Of a DNA stretch of 64,000 nucleotides, positions 54,745 to 64,000 are shown in pieces; positions within the stretch are counted from its first letter, which is position 1, and each line of letters opens with the position of its first letter. The DNA is taken from contig CM069455.1 of the NCBI GenBank assembly GCA_035610835.1, positions 40,999,944-41,063,943 of the forward strand, given 5' to 3'. The position numbers and the translations under genes are program-made. The DNA comes from Ophiura sarsii (taxonomy: Eukaryota > Echinodermata > Ophiuroidea > Amphilepidida > Ophiuridae). Under the pieces are notes generated by a model, which saw only the letters and a list, made by a program, of their open reading frames with translations, did no database searches and was not told the origin of the DNA.

Positions 54745-54870
54745 TTTTTTTACCCGCCCCATGAAAAACCCAGTTTGCGCCACGAACGCGTACGCACCGT
54801 ACGGTCTGCGCCATAACGCGTGCGCCGGCAATCGCGTGCGCCATGTTTTGTTTTGTTTATACGCGAGCGC
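54745..54870. other. CpG-rich segment with repeated GCGCCA/ACGCGT motifs
   Basis: Contains TTTGCGCCACGAACGCGTAC, CTGCGCCATAACGCGTGCG and AATCGCGTGCGCCATG in series. Unusually CpG-dense for this AT-rich window. Confidence 0.5.
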
Positions 54871-54960
54871 GTAGCAACAGTTTGTTGTCTACCTAGGGCG
54901 AAGATCCCTATGCATAGCGATTACATGGGCAGATGGGCAGGAATCTGCACCCGAAGGCAT

Positions 54961-54985
54961 TGGACGGACGGACGGACGGACGGAC
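54961..54985 (+). repeat. (GGAC)n microsatellite
   Basis: TGGACGGACGGACGGACGGA and onward. Confidence 0.85.
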
Positions 54986-55348
54986 AGACTCGCCAAAAAT
55001 AGTATTATGATGTCTGCTGCAGTGATTAGATGATTGGGCTGTGTGTTAATACTATAGTGTGGGTGGCCTTTGTAACCCGTGTAATTGACGATTTGGGTGG
55101 CCTTATTTCTCATTATGCTTAAAGTACCAAAATGCAATAGTATCCATCATGTGACCTTGCTAGCAATTAAGTTGATTTCTGCAACGAGCACAATATACTT
55201 ATACCAGTACAGGTTGAACAAATGATTTCAATACAGACGCCCAAGGGCAAAGCTAGTGGCTCTTCATGTGGGTTAACCCTAACACTCCCGGTGGATTTTC
55301 CAACGAATTTTTTTTCAAGCAAAAAAAGCACACACAACAAGAGGTGCC

Positions 55349-55421
55349 ACGCCCCGGGGTTTGAATCCACGACCTCTCGGTTACAAGTCAAACGCTCTAC
55401 CAACTGAGCCACGGGGGGAGC
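55349..55421 (-). pseudogene. tRNA-Thr-like (TGT) sequence, probable SINE head
   Basis: The minus strand CCCCCCGTGGCTCAGTTGG, then TAGAGCGTTTGACTTGTAA (anticodon TGT) and GGTCGTGGATTCAAACCCC. The D arm is Thr-like. The anticodon stem is imperfect and the T loop has TTCAAAC. It is followed by a T-run and a downstream body (CACACACAACAAGAGG inverse), as in tRNA-derived SINEs. Confidence 0.55.
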
Positions 55422-55689
55422 TATGCTGGGCGATTGTATTCGCCCAGCTATGTAGCCCGGGGCCATTATTTCACCCAAAAACCTCAGCGCCAGGTGGAAC
55501 CGACAGGTTGGGAAATGGGATTTCATGGGGTGCGGGGCTGTAAGGGTTAATATAAGCTAGCAGGCTATTCATAGAGGGCGCTATAATGTGCCTCGCTAGG
55601 TTACGAACAAATATCGCATACGGGAAAACGCTGTGGCCATTAACCTTGTTTAGAATAATAATAATCGTTTTCCTATTAACCTCATTTAA

Positions 55690-56025
55690 AGGTAGATGTT
55701 CCGATTTTCAACTTGAAGTTTTCTATTCTACATGAAAGGTCATCCTTAAAAAGTCGTGTTCCAAAGTTTGAGTTGCATGGTTCTTAATTTTAGACGCACA
55801 AGATGCTGTGAACTGTACCCATTGAGTAGTACACAAACTATATCGGTGGTTACCACCATTCGCGGTAATTCGACGTTATTTCATTGATTTCTCCGTAATT
55901 ATACCGATTTAGGCCGTCAAATTTCAGTATGATGATGAGAAAAATACGAGCTTTCATATGATATGAAAATCTCCGTATGTTTGAAATAATTCTGTGTTAC
56001 GAAAATGTGATCGGGTCATCTACCT
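55690..56025. mobile_element. TTAA-flanked MITE, GATGACCCGATCACATTT family, copy 2
   Basis: TTAA at 55686-55689 and 56026-56029. Very similar to 52013-52369 but with a short deletion near the left end. Confidence 0.85.
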
Positions 56026-56053
56026 TTAAATATTAATCATTAATTTTAAATAT

Positions 56054-56176
56054 TGAATCTTAAAGGTCAATCATCCTTCATTTTTAGTAGATTTTCTTCG
56101 AAGTTGGCATTTTTTATCATAAATCATAAAGATATTCTAAGTTACAGAACGATGCGATTCCTAATTACTTCAAGAG
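56054..56176. mobile_element. TTAA MITE fragment, TATTATGTGATC family relative
   Basis: Starts at TTAAAGGTCAATCATCC, then shares ATAAATCATAAAGATAT and AAGTTACAGA.CGAT.CGATTCC with 56898-57283. The right half is missing. Confidence 0.6.
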
Positions 56177-56396
56177 GTTGAAATCAACTTTCGTGGATAG
56201 CTACAACAGTTATATTTTTCAAACGGCTCGCGAGTCCTAAACAGCGCCAGCTGACGGTGACTCTTACACCAAATACCGTAAACAACCCGTTTAAGTGCTT
56301 ATAGTTGAGTAAGTTTATCGTTGAGCTGATCAGCGACATCCGAAAATCAACTAAATTATTCATTAGTTTATTATGAGTATTGATGCTAAATACTGA

Positions 56397-56692
56397 GGGC
56401 CGTATTCTCGTAAACGCGGTTTTATACTAGAAATCATCGCTATCTAGACGCAAGTTTATCTTTTAGAAGGACGTCTATATTATGTGATCTTTTCCAGAGA
56501 GCGCCCTCTATTCATTTTTTTTTTTTTAGAAAGTAGATTTTCTTGCAGATTTACATTTCTGATCATAAATCATACATACATTCCAAGTTACAGAGCGATA
56601 CGATTCCTACGATGTGTTTAAAGTCAACGTTTTAACTTTGACACGCGTGTTTAGCTTAAAACCGCGTGTAAATACGTATGAGAATACGGCCC
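56397..56692 (+). mobile_element. Foldback element, GGCCGTATTC family, deleted copy with nested MITE fragment
   Basis: GGGCCGTATTCTCGTAAAC to CGTATGAGAATACGGCCC. The middle is replaced by a TATTATGTGATC-family fragment (about 56478-56612). Confidence 0.75.
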
Positions 56693-56897
56693 TGAATGTT
56701 TAAAGCGAGTAATCACGTGGAAGATGTGCACCCTTTTTGTGGGATACATTGTATATCGAAGTTTTGATGTCTAGACCGTCTCAGTATTTATCATGTTGCA
56801 TCATAAATCATAATTATCATGTTGAGCTAATGTAGTCGCCTTTTGTAATTTTACACTTTGTTAAACTGACACGAATCTCAGGACGAATTACACTTAA

Positions 56898-57283
56898 AGG
56901 CATATTATGTGATCTTTTCCAGAGAGCGCCCTCTATTCATGATTTTTTTTTAGAAAGTAGATTTTCTTGCAGATTTACATTTCTGATCATAAATCATAAA
57001 TATAATCCAAGTTACAGAGCGATACGATTCCTAATTACCTCAAAATCATGGTTTTAGAGGGAATTTAGACTAGAGTAAAATAAGTTGTCAAACAAAAAAT
57101 CGACATCCGACAGTTTATTTTCACTCTAAAACCATGATTTTGAAGTAATTAAGAATCGTATCGCCCTGTAACTTGGAATGTATGTCCGATTTATGATCAG
57201 AAATGTAAATCTGCAAGAAAATCTGCTTTCAATTTTTTTTTCGATGTTGAGGGCGTTCCCTGGAAAGATCACACAATATACCT
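56898..57283. mobile_element. TTAA-flanked MITE, TATTATGTGATC family, copy 2
   Basis: TTAA at 56894-56897 and 57284-57287. The latter is shared with the next MITE. Ends are AGGCATATTATGTGATC and GATCACACAATATACCT. Confidence 0.85.
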
Positions 57284-57287
57284 TTAA

Positions 57288-57692
57288 AGGAGGTGTCCCG
57301 CAAGCATAAAAGTGTGCATTGTAATGTTAGAAAAATAACTATTATCGAGCCCATTTTTTGTAAATATATTGAACAAAACACCACACTTATGACAAAAACA
57401 AATAAAAGCCGCAATCTCTCAACATGCAGTTTTTAAAATTCGCTGCGATCGAAAGTCCCAGTGCCGATGATGTCATAATTATACAATGCACATGCGCAAA
57501 TTTGAGCACCGGCGTTACCCCACGACGTCATCGACACCGGGACTTTCGATCGCCGCGAATTTTAATAATTGCATGTTGAGTGATGGCAGTTTTTATTAAT
57601 TTTTGTGACTAGTATGGTGTTTTGTTCTATATAATTACGTAATTTCGGCTCGATAATTATTCGTCTAACAAATAATGCTCAATGTTGTGCCT
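57288..57692. mobile_element. TTAA-side MITE, GTCCCGCAAGCA family, copy 2, right end decayed
   Basis: Begins AGGAGGTGTCCCGCAAGC at the TTAA shared with 56898-57283. The palindromic core is as in 49323-49732 (GTCATCGACACCGGGACTTT). The right terminus is lost after AATGTTGTGCCTCCAG. Confidence 0.8.
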
Positions 57693-57699
57693 CCAGTGT

Positions 57700-59230
57700 T
57701 TTATCCTAGTGGTTTATCCTTACATTGCATGCACGGTTTACAAATAATATAACAATTTAGATACTACAGTGCAACTTACCATAAACGCCCTTTATTTCAA
57801 TTGGTTATACACCACTTCCTTTTGGTCCATAAAAAATGAAAATTAAACCAATTCAGTATGTGATCCAAATGCTTTTAAATGACTCAAGTTCAAATAAATA
57901 ATTTACTCTCCGCATGTGAGTTCTGATGTTGTTATACATTTCTATTAAACCTCCTTTGTAATTGGTCTTTGCTTCAGTACCCACCATTCACAACTATAGG
58001 GCCCAGCCATCTAGAAGCTAGCTTTTAACCGACCTTGATTTCACAGCTGAGTACACATCTCCAATTTATTAATTTTTTTAATTTTTTAATTTATTTATTC
58101 GGAAAACGCTTTCAAAACAGCGGCACCCACCAACAGATGGTGGTGCATCCAACAAATATAAAGTAAGATACATCAAAAGATAGGAAAAAAACAGTAATAC
58201 AAACAAGAGAGATAAGAAATCATACACTCATGAAATCATGAAAATTATATAAATTATATACATCGAGATGGGCTCATTGAGTCCTGACACGTGGAGCGTG
58301 ATATTTTGATTAATGATCATTATTACTTAATAACACTGTCCTACATGACCATGCACGTTTTAAGTATGACTTACAAAAGACATCAAAATGTCTATCGAGT
58401 AATGCATTGTATGAATAGTTATTTACCAACGGGGTGATAGACAAACAATTACTACCTAAGATTAGACATAGTATTGTATCATCTAAAGAGATGTCAAGAA
58501 GCACATACTAGGGAGCTGGTCTATGAAACCACACACACCCCTTGTATGTAGGGGTGTGCATGACTGCACACATAATGGCATGTGCAGTGCAAACGCGGTA
58601 GATTTAAATGCACGTTCCCTGTGGTCATGCCTGGTGAATTATTTGTTTGCATACAAATAAAGCTAAGAGGGCGCGTAGAATGCATACTCATTGCTTTAAA
58701 TATGTGCAGTTTAAAAACAAAAACAAAATCATAAAATGTTCTCATACCATTTTGTTGTGTATGTCTTACGCTTTAATTTGATATGTCACAAACCCATCTT
58801 AAAGGTATGGTTATGTTCAAATTAAGTCTCGAATATAGGTACTTAATTATGCAAATATTTAAATAAAGAGAAAAATACAAAGAAATGTTTTAATTTGCTC
58901 ATACAAAAATGTCGGAATTAAGAATATGCACATTGTATCTTATTCCCAGGCTTCCATGATGTACACATCTTTAGATAAAAAGTCAAATGTGTTTTGGACT
59001 AGATGCTAATCAAATATGCATAACATATGCAAATGAGCTTAATTAGCAAAATAGTTGTAATACAAATTTGCGTTGAGGCTTTGATGTCATGTGTCTTCAA
59101 ACTTGACTTAATTGGAAGCAAAGTGTTGTTGTTATTGTCATGTAATTGATGTTGGTTAAAACGGGCATTTATGGTAAGTTGCACTGTAGTATGCAAATAA
59201 ACATAAACTTACAGCTATTCCATAAAAATG
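57700..59230. other. Intergenic, unassigned
   Basis: 58040-58540 has a T-rich edge followed by CGGAAAACGCTTTCAAAAC and could be a minus-strand retroelement remnant, but no family block is readable. No gene. Confidence 0.3.
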
Positions 59231-59233
59231 ATA

Positions 59234-59468
59234 CCATTCCACGCGGCTATTAGTTTTACCATTTCAAAACTTCTTTCTTTTAATCCTTTCAAAGCCTATC
59301 TCAAAAATTACTGAACCAATGCTTGTAATATTTTACTTATTTTATGCACTTCTCACGGTGATTCCAAATATGGTAATGAAGTTGAATTATTTTGACATTT
59401 CTGAAACATTTTGTGAAATTTTGGAATGTCGTCTGCAGACGCCTGTCGCCTCGCGTGGAAAGTGTTTA
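59234..59468. mobile_element. CACTTTCC MITE
   Basis: CATTCCACGCGGCTATTAG to CTCGCGTGGAAAGTG, near complete. Confidence 0.75.
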
Positions 59469-59574
59469 AGCGACAGAAACTTATTTAAGGGTTCTTTCAT
59501 AACAATACTTTTATGTATGCATTACAAACACCAAACATTAAACATGGCAATATAAAACTAGACATTCATGTGAT

Positions 59575-59925
59575 TCAAGAAGTGAGTTGTAGCATCTTTT
59601 TTTAAATTGGATTTCAAGTAAATGGATTTAACATTGTCAGGAAGCCTGCTCCAATCATTGATTGCATTGCAATACAAAGAGGAAGAACTGGGGGCCTTTT
59701 AAGATTAAAATCTTTGAAACTTGAAAATTAAAATCACTTCCCCATGTAGTATTATAGCAATGTAAACTCGACAGTTTAGTAACATTATTATTATTTCATA
59801 TAAATTAGGAGTTTAGACAGGTATCATAAAATATATTAAATACATGGTTCAAACAAAGCTGCTCATCTCTGGTATTGATGTTGGTGTAAGCTAAAAACAG
59901 CACGGAATTAATCTATGAAATCCTC
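59575..59925 (-). mobile_element. Non-LTR retrotransposon 3' coding remnant
   Basis: The minus strand reads INTRDEQLCLNHVFNIF, then LHCYNTTWGSDF and AINDWSRLPDNVKSIYLKSN, with frame breaks. This resembles the C-terminal tail of CR1/jockey-like reverse transcriptases, as at 24593-24955. Confidence 0.55.
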
Positions 59926-59999
59926 TATTGACGGATTAAAGGATAATTCAGCTTTCTTTCTGAAGAATTGTAGCTCATTTTCTGTGCCTGAAATTCAGG

Positions 60000-60890
60000 A
60001 ACTGTATTAAAACAGGATGATTGTACGTATAGTACCGCTAAATGCCGATGGCTACACTGTAGTGTGGCTTGTCAAATTCTTTTACTGTTTAACTGTCTCA
60101 TCTACTACTACTTTTTACTACATGTATTATAATTATCAGCCTTTCCGCCTCTATACAGGCTGACAGTAGTCAGATATATCTCATTTATATATAACATAAA
60201 ATTACAATATTAGTGTTGGCAATTTTAGTTGCCCTACTATTCTTATCGTCGTTGTGTGTGCACATAATGTAGTTCACCTATATAATACAACATTCCGTTC
60301 CCCCAAGAAGTGGTACAAATGGCAAGGTAGTACCATGAAATAAAAGCAGACAATGTCTTATTTATCGTTCCGTAGCTGATACGCATGCTCAAAACAATTG
60401 AACTGTGTGGTATGTAAAGCCGAATCGGCAAGGCTTATCAAGCCTACGTTACGGGACTATAGCCTTAAAGTAACTCCTTAATTGAGGTTGAGCTGCAAAA
60501 TTAACACTCTGAGTTCTAGCGTAAAAGTTAATATTACTCTAGACATTTACGGTGACTCCAGTAATATTTCGCGTAACCCACTGTTTGGTTTAGGTAGATC
60601 TTTGAGAACTTGGCAGCATAATTAAGTTGTACACGGCGAATGATACCAATCAGCGTCGTCGTAAAAGTCTTGTCCTTCAAGAAGAACACTAGCAGAAATG
60701 TGCTCATCCGTCCTAGGTTAGTATAATTCTCGACAGATAACAACATTCTTGATTTCTTACTCAGAAGCCCAGTAAATCGATATCGCAGCTGGTTTTTTTT
60801 ATTTAGGATAATTTATACCGTTTTCCCGCTTTCCCTAAAAAAAGTGTTAACAATGTAAAACTATCAGTGGCATCGATGACTTAACACATA
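60000..60890. other. Intergenic, nothing recognised
   Basis: No supported gene or repeat. Confidence 0.35.
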
Positions 60891-61480
60891 CGGCCGTATT
60901 CTCGTACTAAACACGGTTTTAGCTTAAAACCGTGTCCAACTAAACTCGTGTTTAAATTAAACATAAGTTTATCTTTTAAACGACGTTTAAACAAAACCCG
61001 ATTTAAGGACTCCGCAAATCTCGTCCCCAGAGTGATCGTGTGTGGCCCAAATGGGTAACAATTATAGATATCTACCAAATTCCTAAAATGCACGTGTATT
61101 CTTAAGACTGAGCGATCTGCACATCAGCTTGCACAGGACACGGTTGAGAATTCATTACTTCATGAATAATCGCGATAGCTGCGTACCAAGTGCGTTCCAA
61201 TAAAATGAATCGTTAGATGAGAACGCGCACGCCGAGCGCAGGTTACTAATAATTGCCCGAAAGTACAGCGCCAAGTGGTTCGATTGTTTTGCTCATTGAC
61301 CGACCAATCAAATTAAAGGCTCACGCCCCTAAACTGAATATTCAATGAGTTATGAGGAAACACGATTAAAGGTTATTTCTGATTGGTTGAACGATACAAA
61401 TGTTAATGAGGGGATGACCCGACTTGGACTGTTTCAATAACTAAGAAGGGAGTGGACAAAATAAACAGAAAACTAATTAA

Positions 61481-61854
61481 AGGCATATTATGTGATCTTT
61501 TCAAGATAGCGCCCTCTATTCATTATCTTTTTTAGAAAGTAGATTTTCTTGCAGATTTACATTTCTGATCATAAATCATACATACATTCCAAGTTACAGA
61601 GCAATACGATTCCTAATTACCTCAAAATTATGGTTTTAGAGTGAATTTAGAGTAAAAATATAAACTGTCGGAGTTATCCGACAGTTTATTTTCACTCTAA
61701 AATCATGATTTTGAAGTAATTAAGAATCGTATCGGCCTGTAACTTGGAATGTATGTACGATTTATGATCAGAAATGTAAATCTGCAAGAAAATCTTCTTT
61801 CAATTTTTTTTTCGATGTTGAGGGCGTTCCCTAGAAAGATCACATAATATACCT
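61481..61854. mobile_element. TTAA-flanked MITE, TATTATGTGATC family, copy 3
   Basis: TTAA at 61477-61480 and 61855-61858. Centre palindrome ACTGTCGG.GTTATCCGACAGT. Confidence 0.85.
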
Positions 61855-61904
61855 TTAATTGTTAGCGCGATACAAATCAAGGATTTGGATAAATATGCAT
61901 ATTT

Positions 61905-62103
61905 TTCAGTAATGAATGAGAATAATGACTGCTTAACAACTGTTTTCGTTTTGTTTTGAAATCATCGGTTGTTGTTCTGGTCATTCGGGATTTCTCCTCA
62001 GGGGCTGCGTCCCTTCGGGACAATCCTTCAGACCAGAACAACAATCTCTGATTTCTGAACACATTCACAAAAACAGTTGTTACGTTACGCAGTCATTGTT
62101 CTC
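61905..62103. repeat. Hairpin element, about 200 bp
   Basis: Outer arms AATGACTGCTTAACAACTG and CAGTTGTTACGTTACGCAGT, inner arms TTGTTGTTCTGGTC and GACCAGAACAACAA, around a loop with CGTCCCTTCGGGACAA. Confidence 0.7.
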
Positions 62104-62559
62104 TAAATCATTCAACATGTTCAAGGCGTACACAGTTGGTGCACCACGCATGTTAAACTACTCCCATACCCATGTTAATAAGTTAGATACTTTCCATTGT
62201 GAGTTAGATGTGTGTTTAAGTTAAACAATTTTTCGAAGATTGCGTTTAGTTTTACAACGATGTTTATAAAGTCGAAGTTAAACGCGTGTTTAGCTTTACA
62301 CCGCATTTAAATACTTACGAGAATACGGCCATGTCTTTGCCCATAGGCCTACCTGCCAAAATCCATTCATCTGTAGCCAAAACGGAAGCAGACTATCATG
62401 CATAGCAGACTATCCACATGATCCGCCCTTACCTAATTTGCCCGCGTAATATTGTCGATGCCGTTTAGCGAACACACCCCGATTGGTTAATAGAAAATGA
62501 CGTGTCTACATGTCATCTCCACCGCTAGTCAACTAAAGCGTGCATCTTTGTAGTCTCAG

Positions 62560-62705
62560 TACTGTTGGCGGGAGAGATACTTCGTGTCGCTATCTCGGCA
62601 GTTGGAATTATATACTGGAGATACATTTACATGGTGTGTTACAAGCAAGGAGTGATATATAAGTTGAAGATCCGTGTTTGTAGTTGATGTTGATACAAGT
62701 GACAA
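62560..62705 (+). other. Possible 5' UTR exon with GTAAGT donor at 62706
   Basis: A more balanced, non-repetitive stretch ending TGATACAAGTGACAAG followed by GTAAGTACTCGACAG, a strong splice donor consensus. No ATG-led frame. It may be the first exon of a gene that continues beyond the window. Purely inferential. Confidence 0.25.
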
Positions 62706-62709
62706 GGTA

Positions 62710-64000
62710 AGTACTCGACAGTCGACACTGCGTCTATGCGATAATCAGAGGTATTTCAGCAATATTTGAGTTTCAATTTTCATCAAAATGATCGAAAATA
62801 ATACAAATATTTAATAATATCTTTCACGGTGAAAAACCAAACTTGACGGAAGTGTCAACCTTTTTATTTTGATGATCGATTTTAGCTTCTATTCTAAGTT
62901 AGAAAATATTGAATAAAAGTATATAAATGTATACATTTCTAGAAAGGAATATCAATTTAATACAAGAAACGATACATTTTGAGAAATGAGCCGAAAAGAA
63001 GTTTTTGGACCCACATTTTTCAAAAAGCATAACTAAAAAAGAAAATTGGTAATTTGTTCTAATATTGATTTCTGTAAAGAAGACAATTTTGTCTAGAATC
63101 CGGGTTTTTTCTTTTTCCAAAAAAAGGCTTAGTTTTTTTAATATCGCTAAAAAGATCGGAAGTATGTAAAGTTAGCCATTTGTTTACAAATTTCACCAGA
63201 AATGGGTGAATATTTCGAGTTTGAATTAAACAATCGAAAAAATAAAAAACAACAGATCCTAGCGCTGAAAGTCCTCTACACAATGGTAGTAAAAGCTTAC
63301 ATGATAGTTTGATATTTTCTTAGTTATGTAGTTATGTTGTCTGAAAATTCGTGAAATTCCTTCAAAATTGAACTTCTAAACAAAAATCGATTTAGTCAAA
63401 ATATTGACATTTTCCACCATTTAAAGCTAAATGTTTACAAAATACAGTGGGGCGTGTGACCTGAAAGGCGAGTATACTATATGAACAATCGAAATAAAGT
63501 ATCAGATTTAAGTTATATTGTCGCAATGTGAAGAAATTGGAAGAAAACTGAAATTTAAATGATCGCAATATTGGCCTTTGTTTACATTTTTAGACATTGT
63601 TTTGCGCTCTTTAGCTTCTTGCGTCTGCGGCGCGGATAATAAGCAGCGCGTCTATTATTACGCACGTGAAAATTCAGCGGGCGACGTAATAATCGAACAG
63701 TTGTCGCAGCATTGAAAACGGTGAAACTCCGCTTAATTTCCCGCCAAATGACCATGTGCCTTTTCCTGACTCAAATTTACCAAAACATCAAATTTAAATC
63801 ACCTATAAGAACGGGAAACGATCGCTTCCGATTAGTAACTTATGATGGTAATGATAGAATACATATAAAAGTATGAAATAATAGAGAAATGTGAAATTCA
63901 ATTTTTGAAAACAAGTGCTGGGTTTTCACTGCCCCTAAACATTTAAAGTGTGTTTTAGGGACAACATTGGTTGTAAGTTGGTTGTCATAGAGTCTTTTTA
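62710..64000. other. Unassigned, possible intron
   Basis: AT-rich with a CpG-richer patch at about 63610-63690. Sequence near 62905-62955 resembles the foldback element at 25738-26315. No supported gene. Confidence 0.3.

Larger units (their letters stand above)
60892..62330 (+). mobile_element. Foldback element, GGCCGTATTC family, copy with nested insertions
   Basis: GGCCGTATTCTCGTACT to TTACGAGAATACGGCC. About 250 bp of the family's left part lie at 60892-61145, and the right part is at 62110-62330. Between them are a TTAA MITE (61481-61854) and a hairpin element (61905-62103), plus unassigned sequence. Confidence 0.75.

Noticed and set aside
54559..54816. 85-codon plus-strand frame through the CpG-rich patch
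   Set aside because: Composition follows the repeats. No conserved motif and no splice or poly(A) context.

Overview
This window looks like a piece of an AT-rich metazoan genome, probably a marine invertebrate deuterostome. An echinoderm or hemichordate would fit the mix of repeats, but the sequence alone does not fix the species. Evidence for a eukaryote: spliced genes with GT/AG introns and consistent codon phase, eukaryotic tRNA-like sequences, non-LTR, LTR and Penelope-like retroelements, and dozens of small inverted-repeat elements. I see no bacterial operon, no ribosome-binding-site pattern and no CRISPR array.

Layout. (1) 8-8485 is a DNA transposon with roughly 170-bp inverted ends and an apparent TTT target duplication. 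It carries a broken gene for a repetitive metazoan protein family with an XPG/FEN-like acidic-motif set, which makes it Academ-like. It was itself split by a 5.1-kb LTR retroelement (643-5717) that has near-identical LTRs, a TGCA target duplication and no recognisable gag or pol. (2) 9031-11200 holds two damaged tRNA-like genes, one of them split by a foldback element. (3) About 11200-23490 and 36830-46290 are two arms of an inverted duplication. Each arm carries a paralogue of a monocarboxylate-transporter-like (SLC16-type, major facilitator) gene, and the two genes converge. Copy A (+) has exons 2, 3 and 4 (12291-12440, 17944-18729, 22783-22916). Copy B (-) has exons 1 to 4 (48961-49132, 43212-43361, 38262-39042, 37076-37209). 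Copy A keeps an intact reading frame but I find no exon 1 in the window. Copy B has exon 1 but a +1 frameshift in exon 3. (4) 23490-36830, between the arms, is repeat-rich. It contains non-LTR retrotransposon 3' ends, a two-exon remnant resembling Crypton-derived (DUF3504-like) genes, duplicated tRNA-like units and a 151-bp hairpin. (5) 46290-64000 is mostly repeats: palindrome-array elements, TTAA-flanked and TA-flanked miniature elements, and a possible 5' UTR exon near 62560-62705.

The most striking theme is foldback-type elements whose interiors are arrays of short palindromes: a CCAGTATCG/CGATACTGG family, a TGACTC/GAGTCA family, a CTCTTTT family and a family ending in GGCCGTATTC. A second theme is several unrelated miniature families that all use TTAA targets and repeatedly sit next to each other sharing a single TTAA. 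Shared and private insertions in the two arms of the inverted duplication give relative ages for several of these families.
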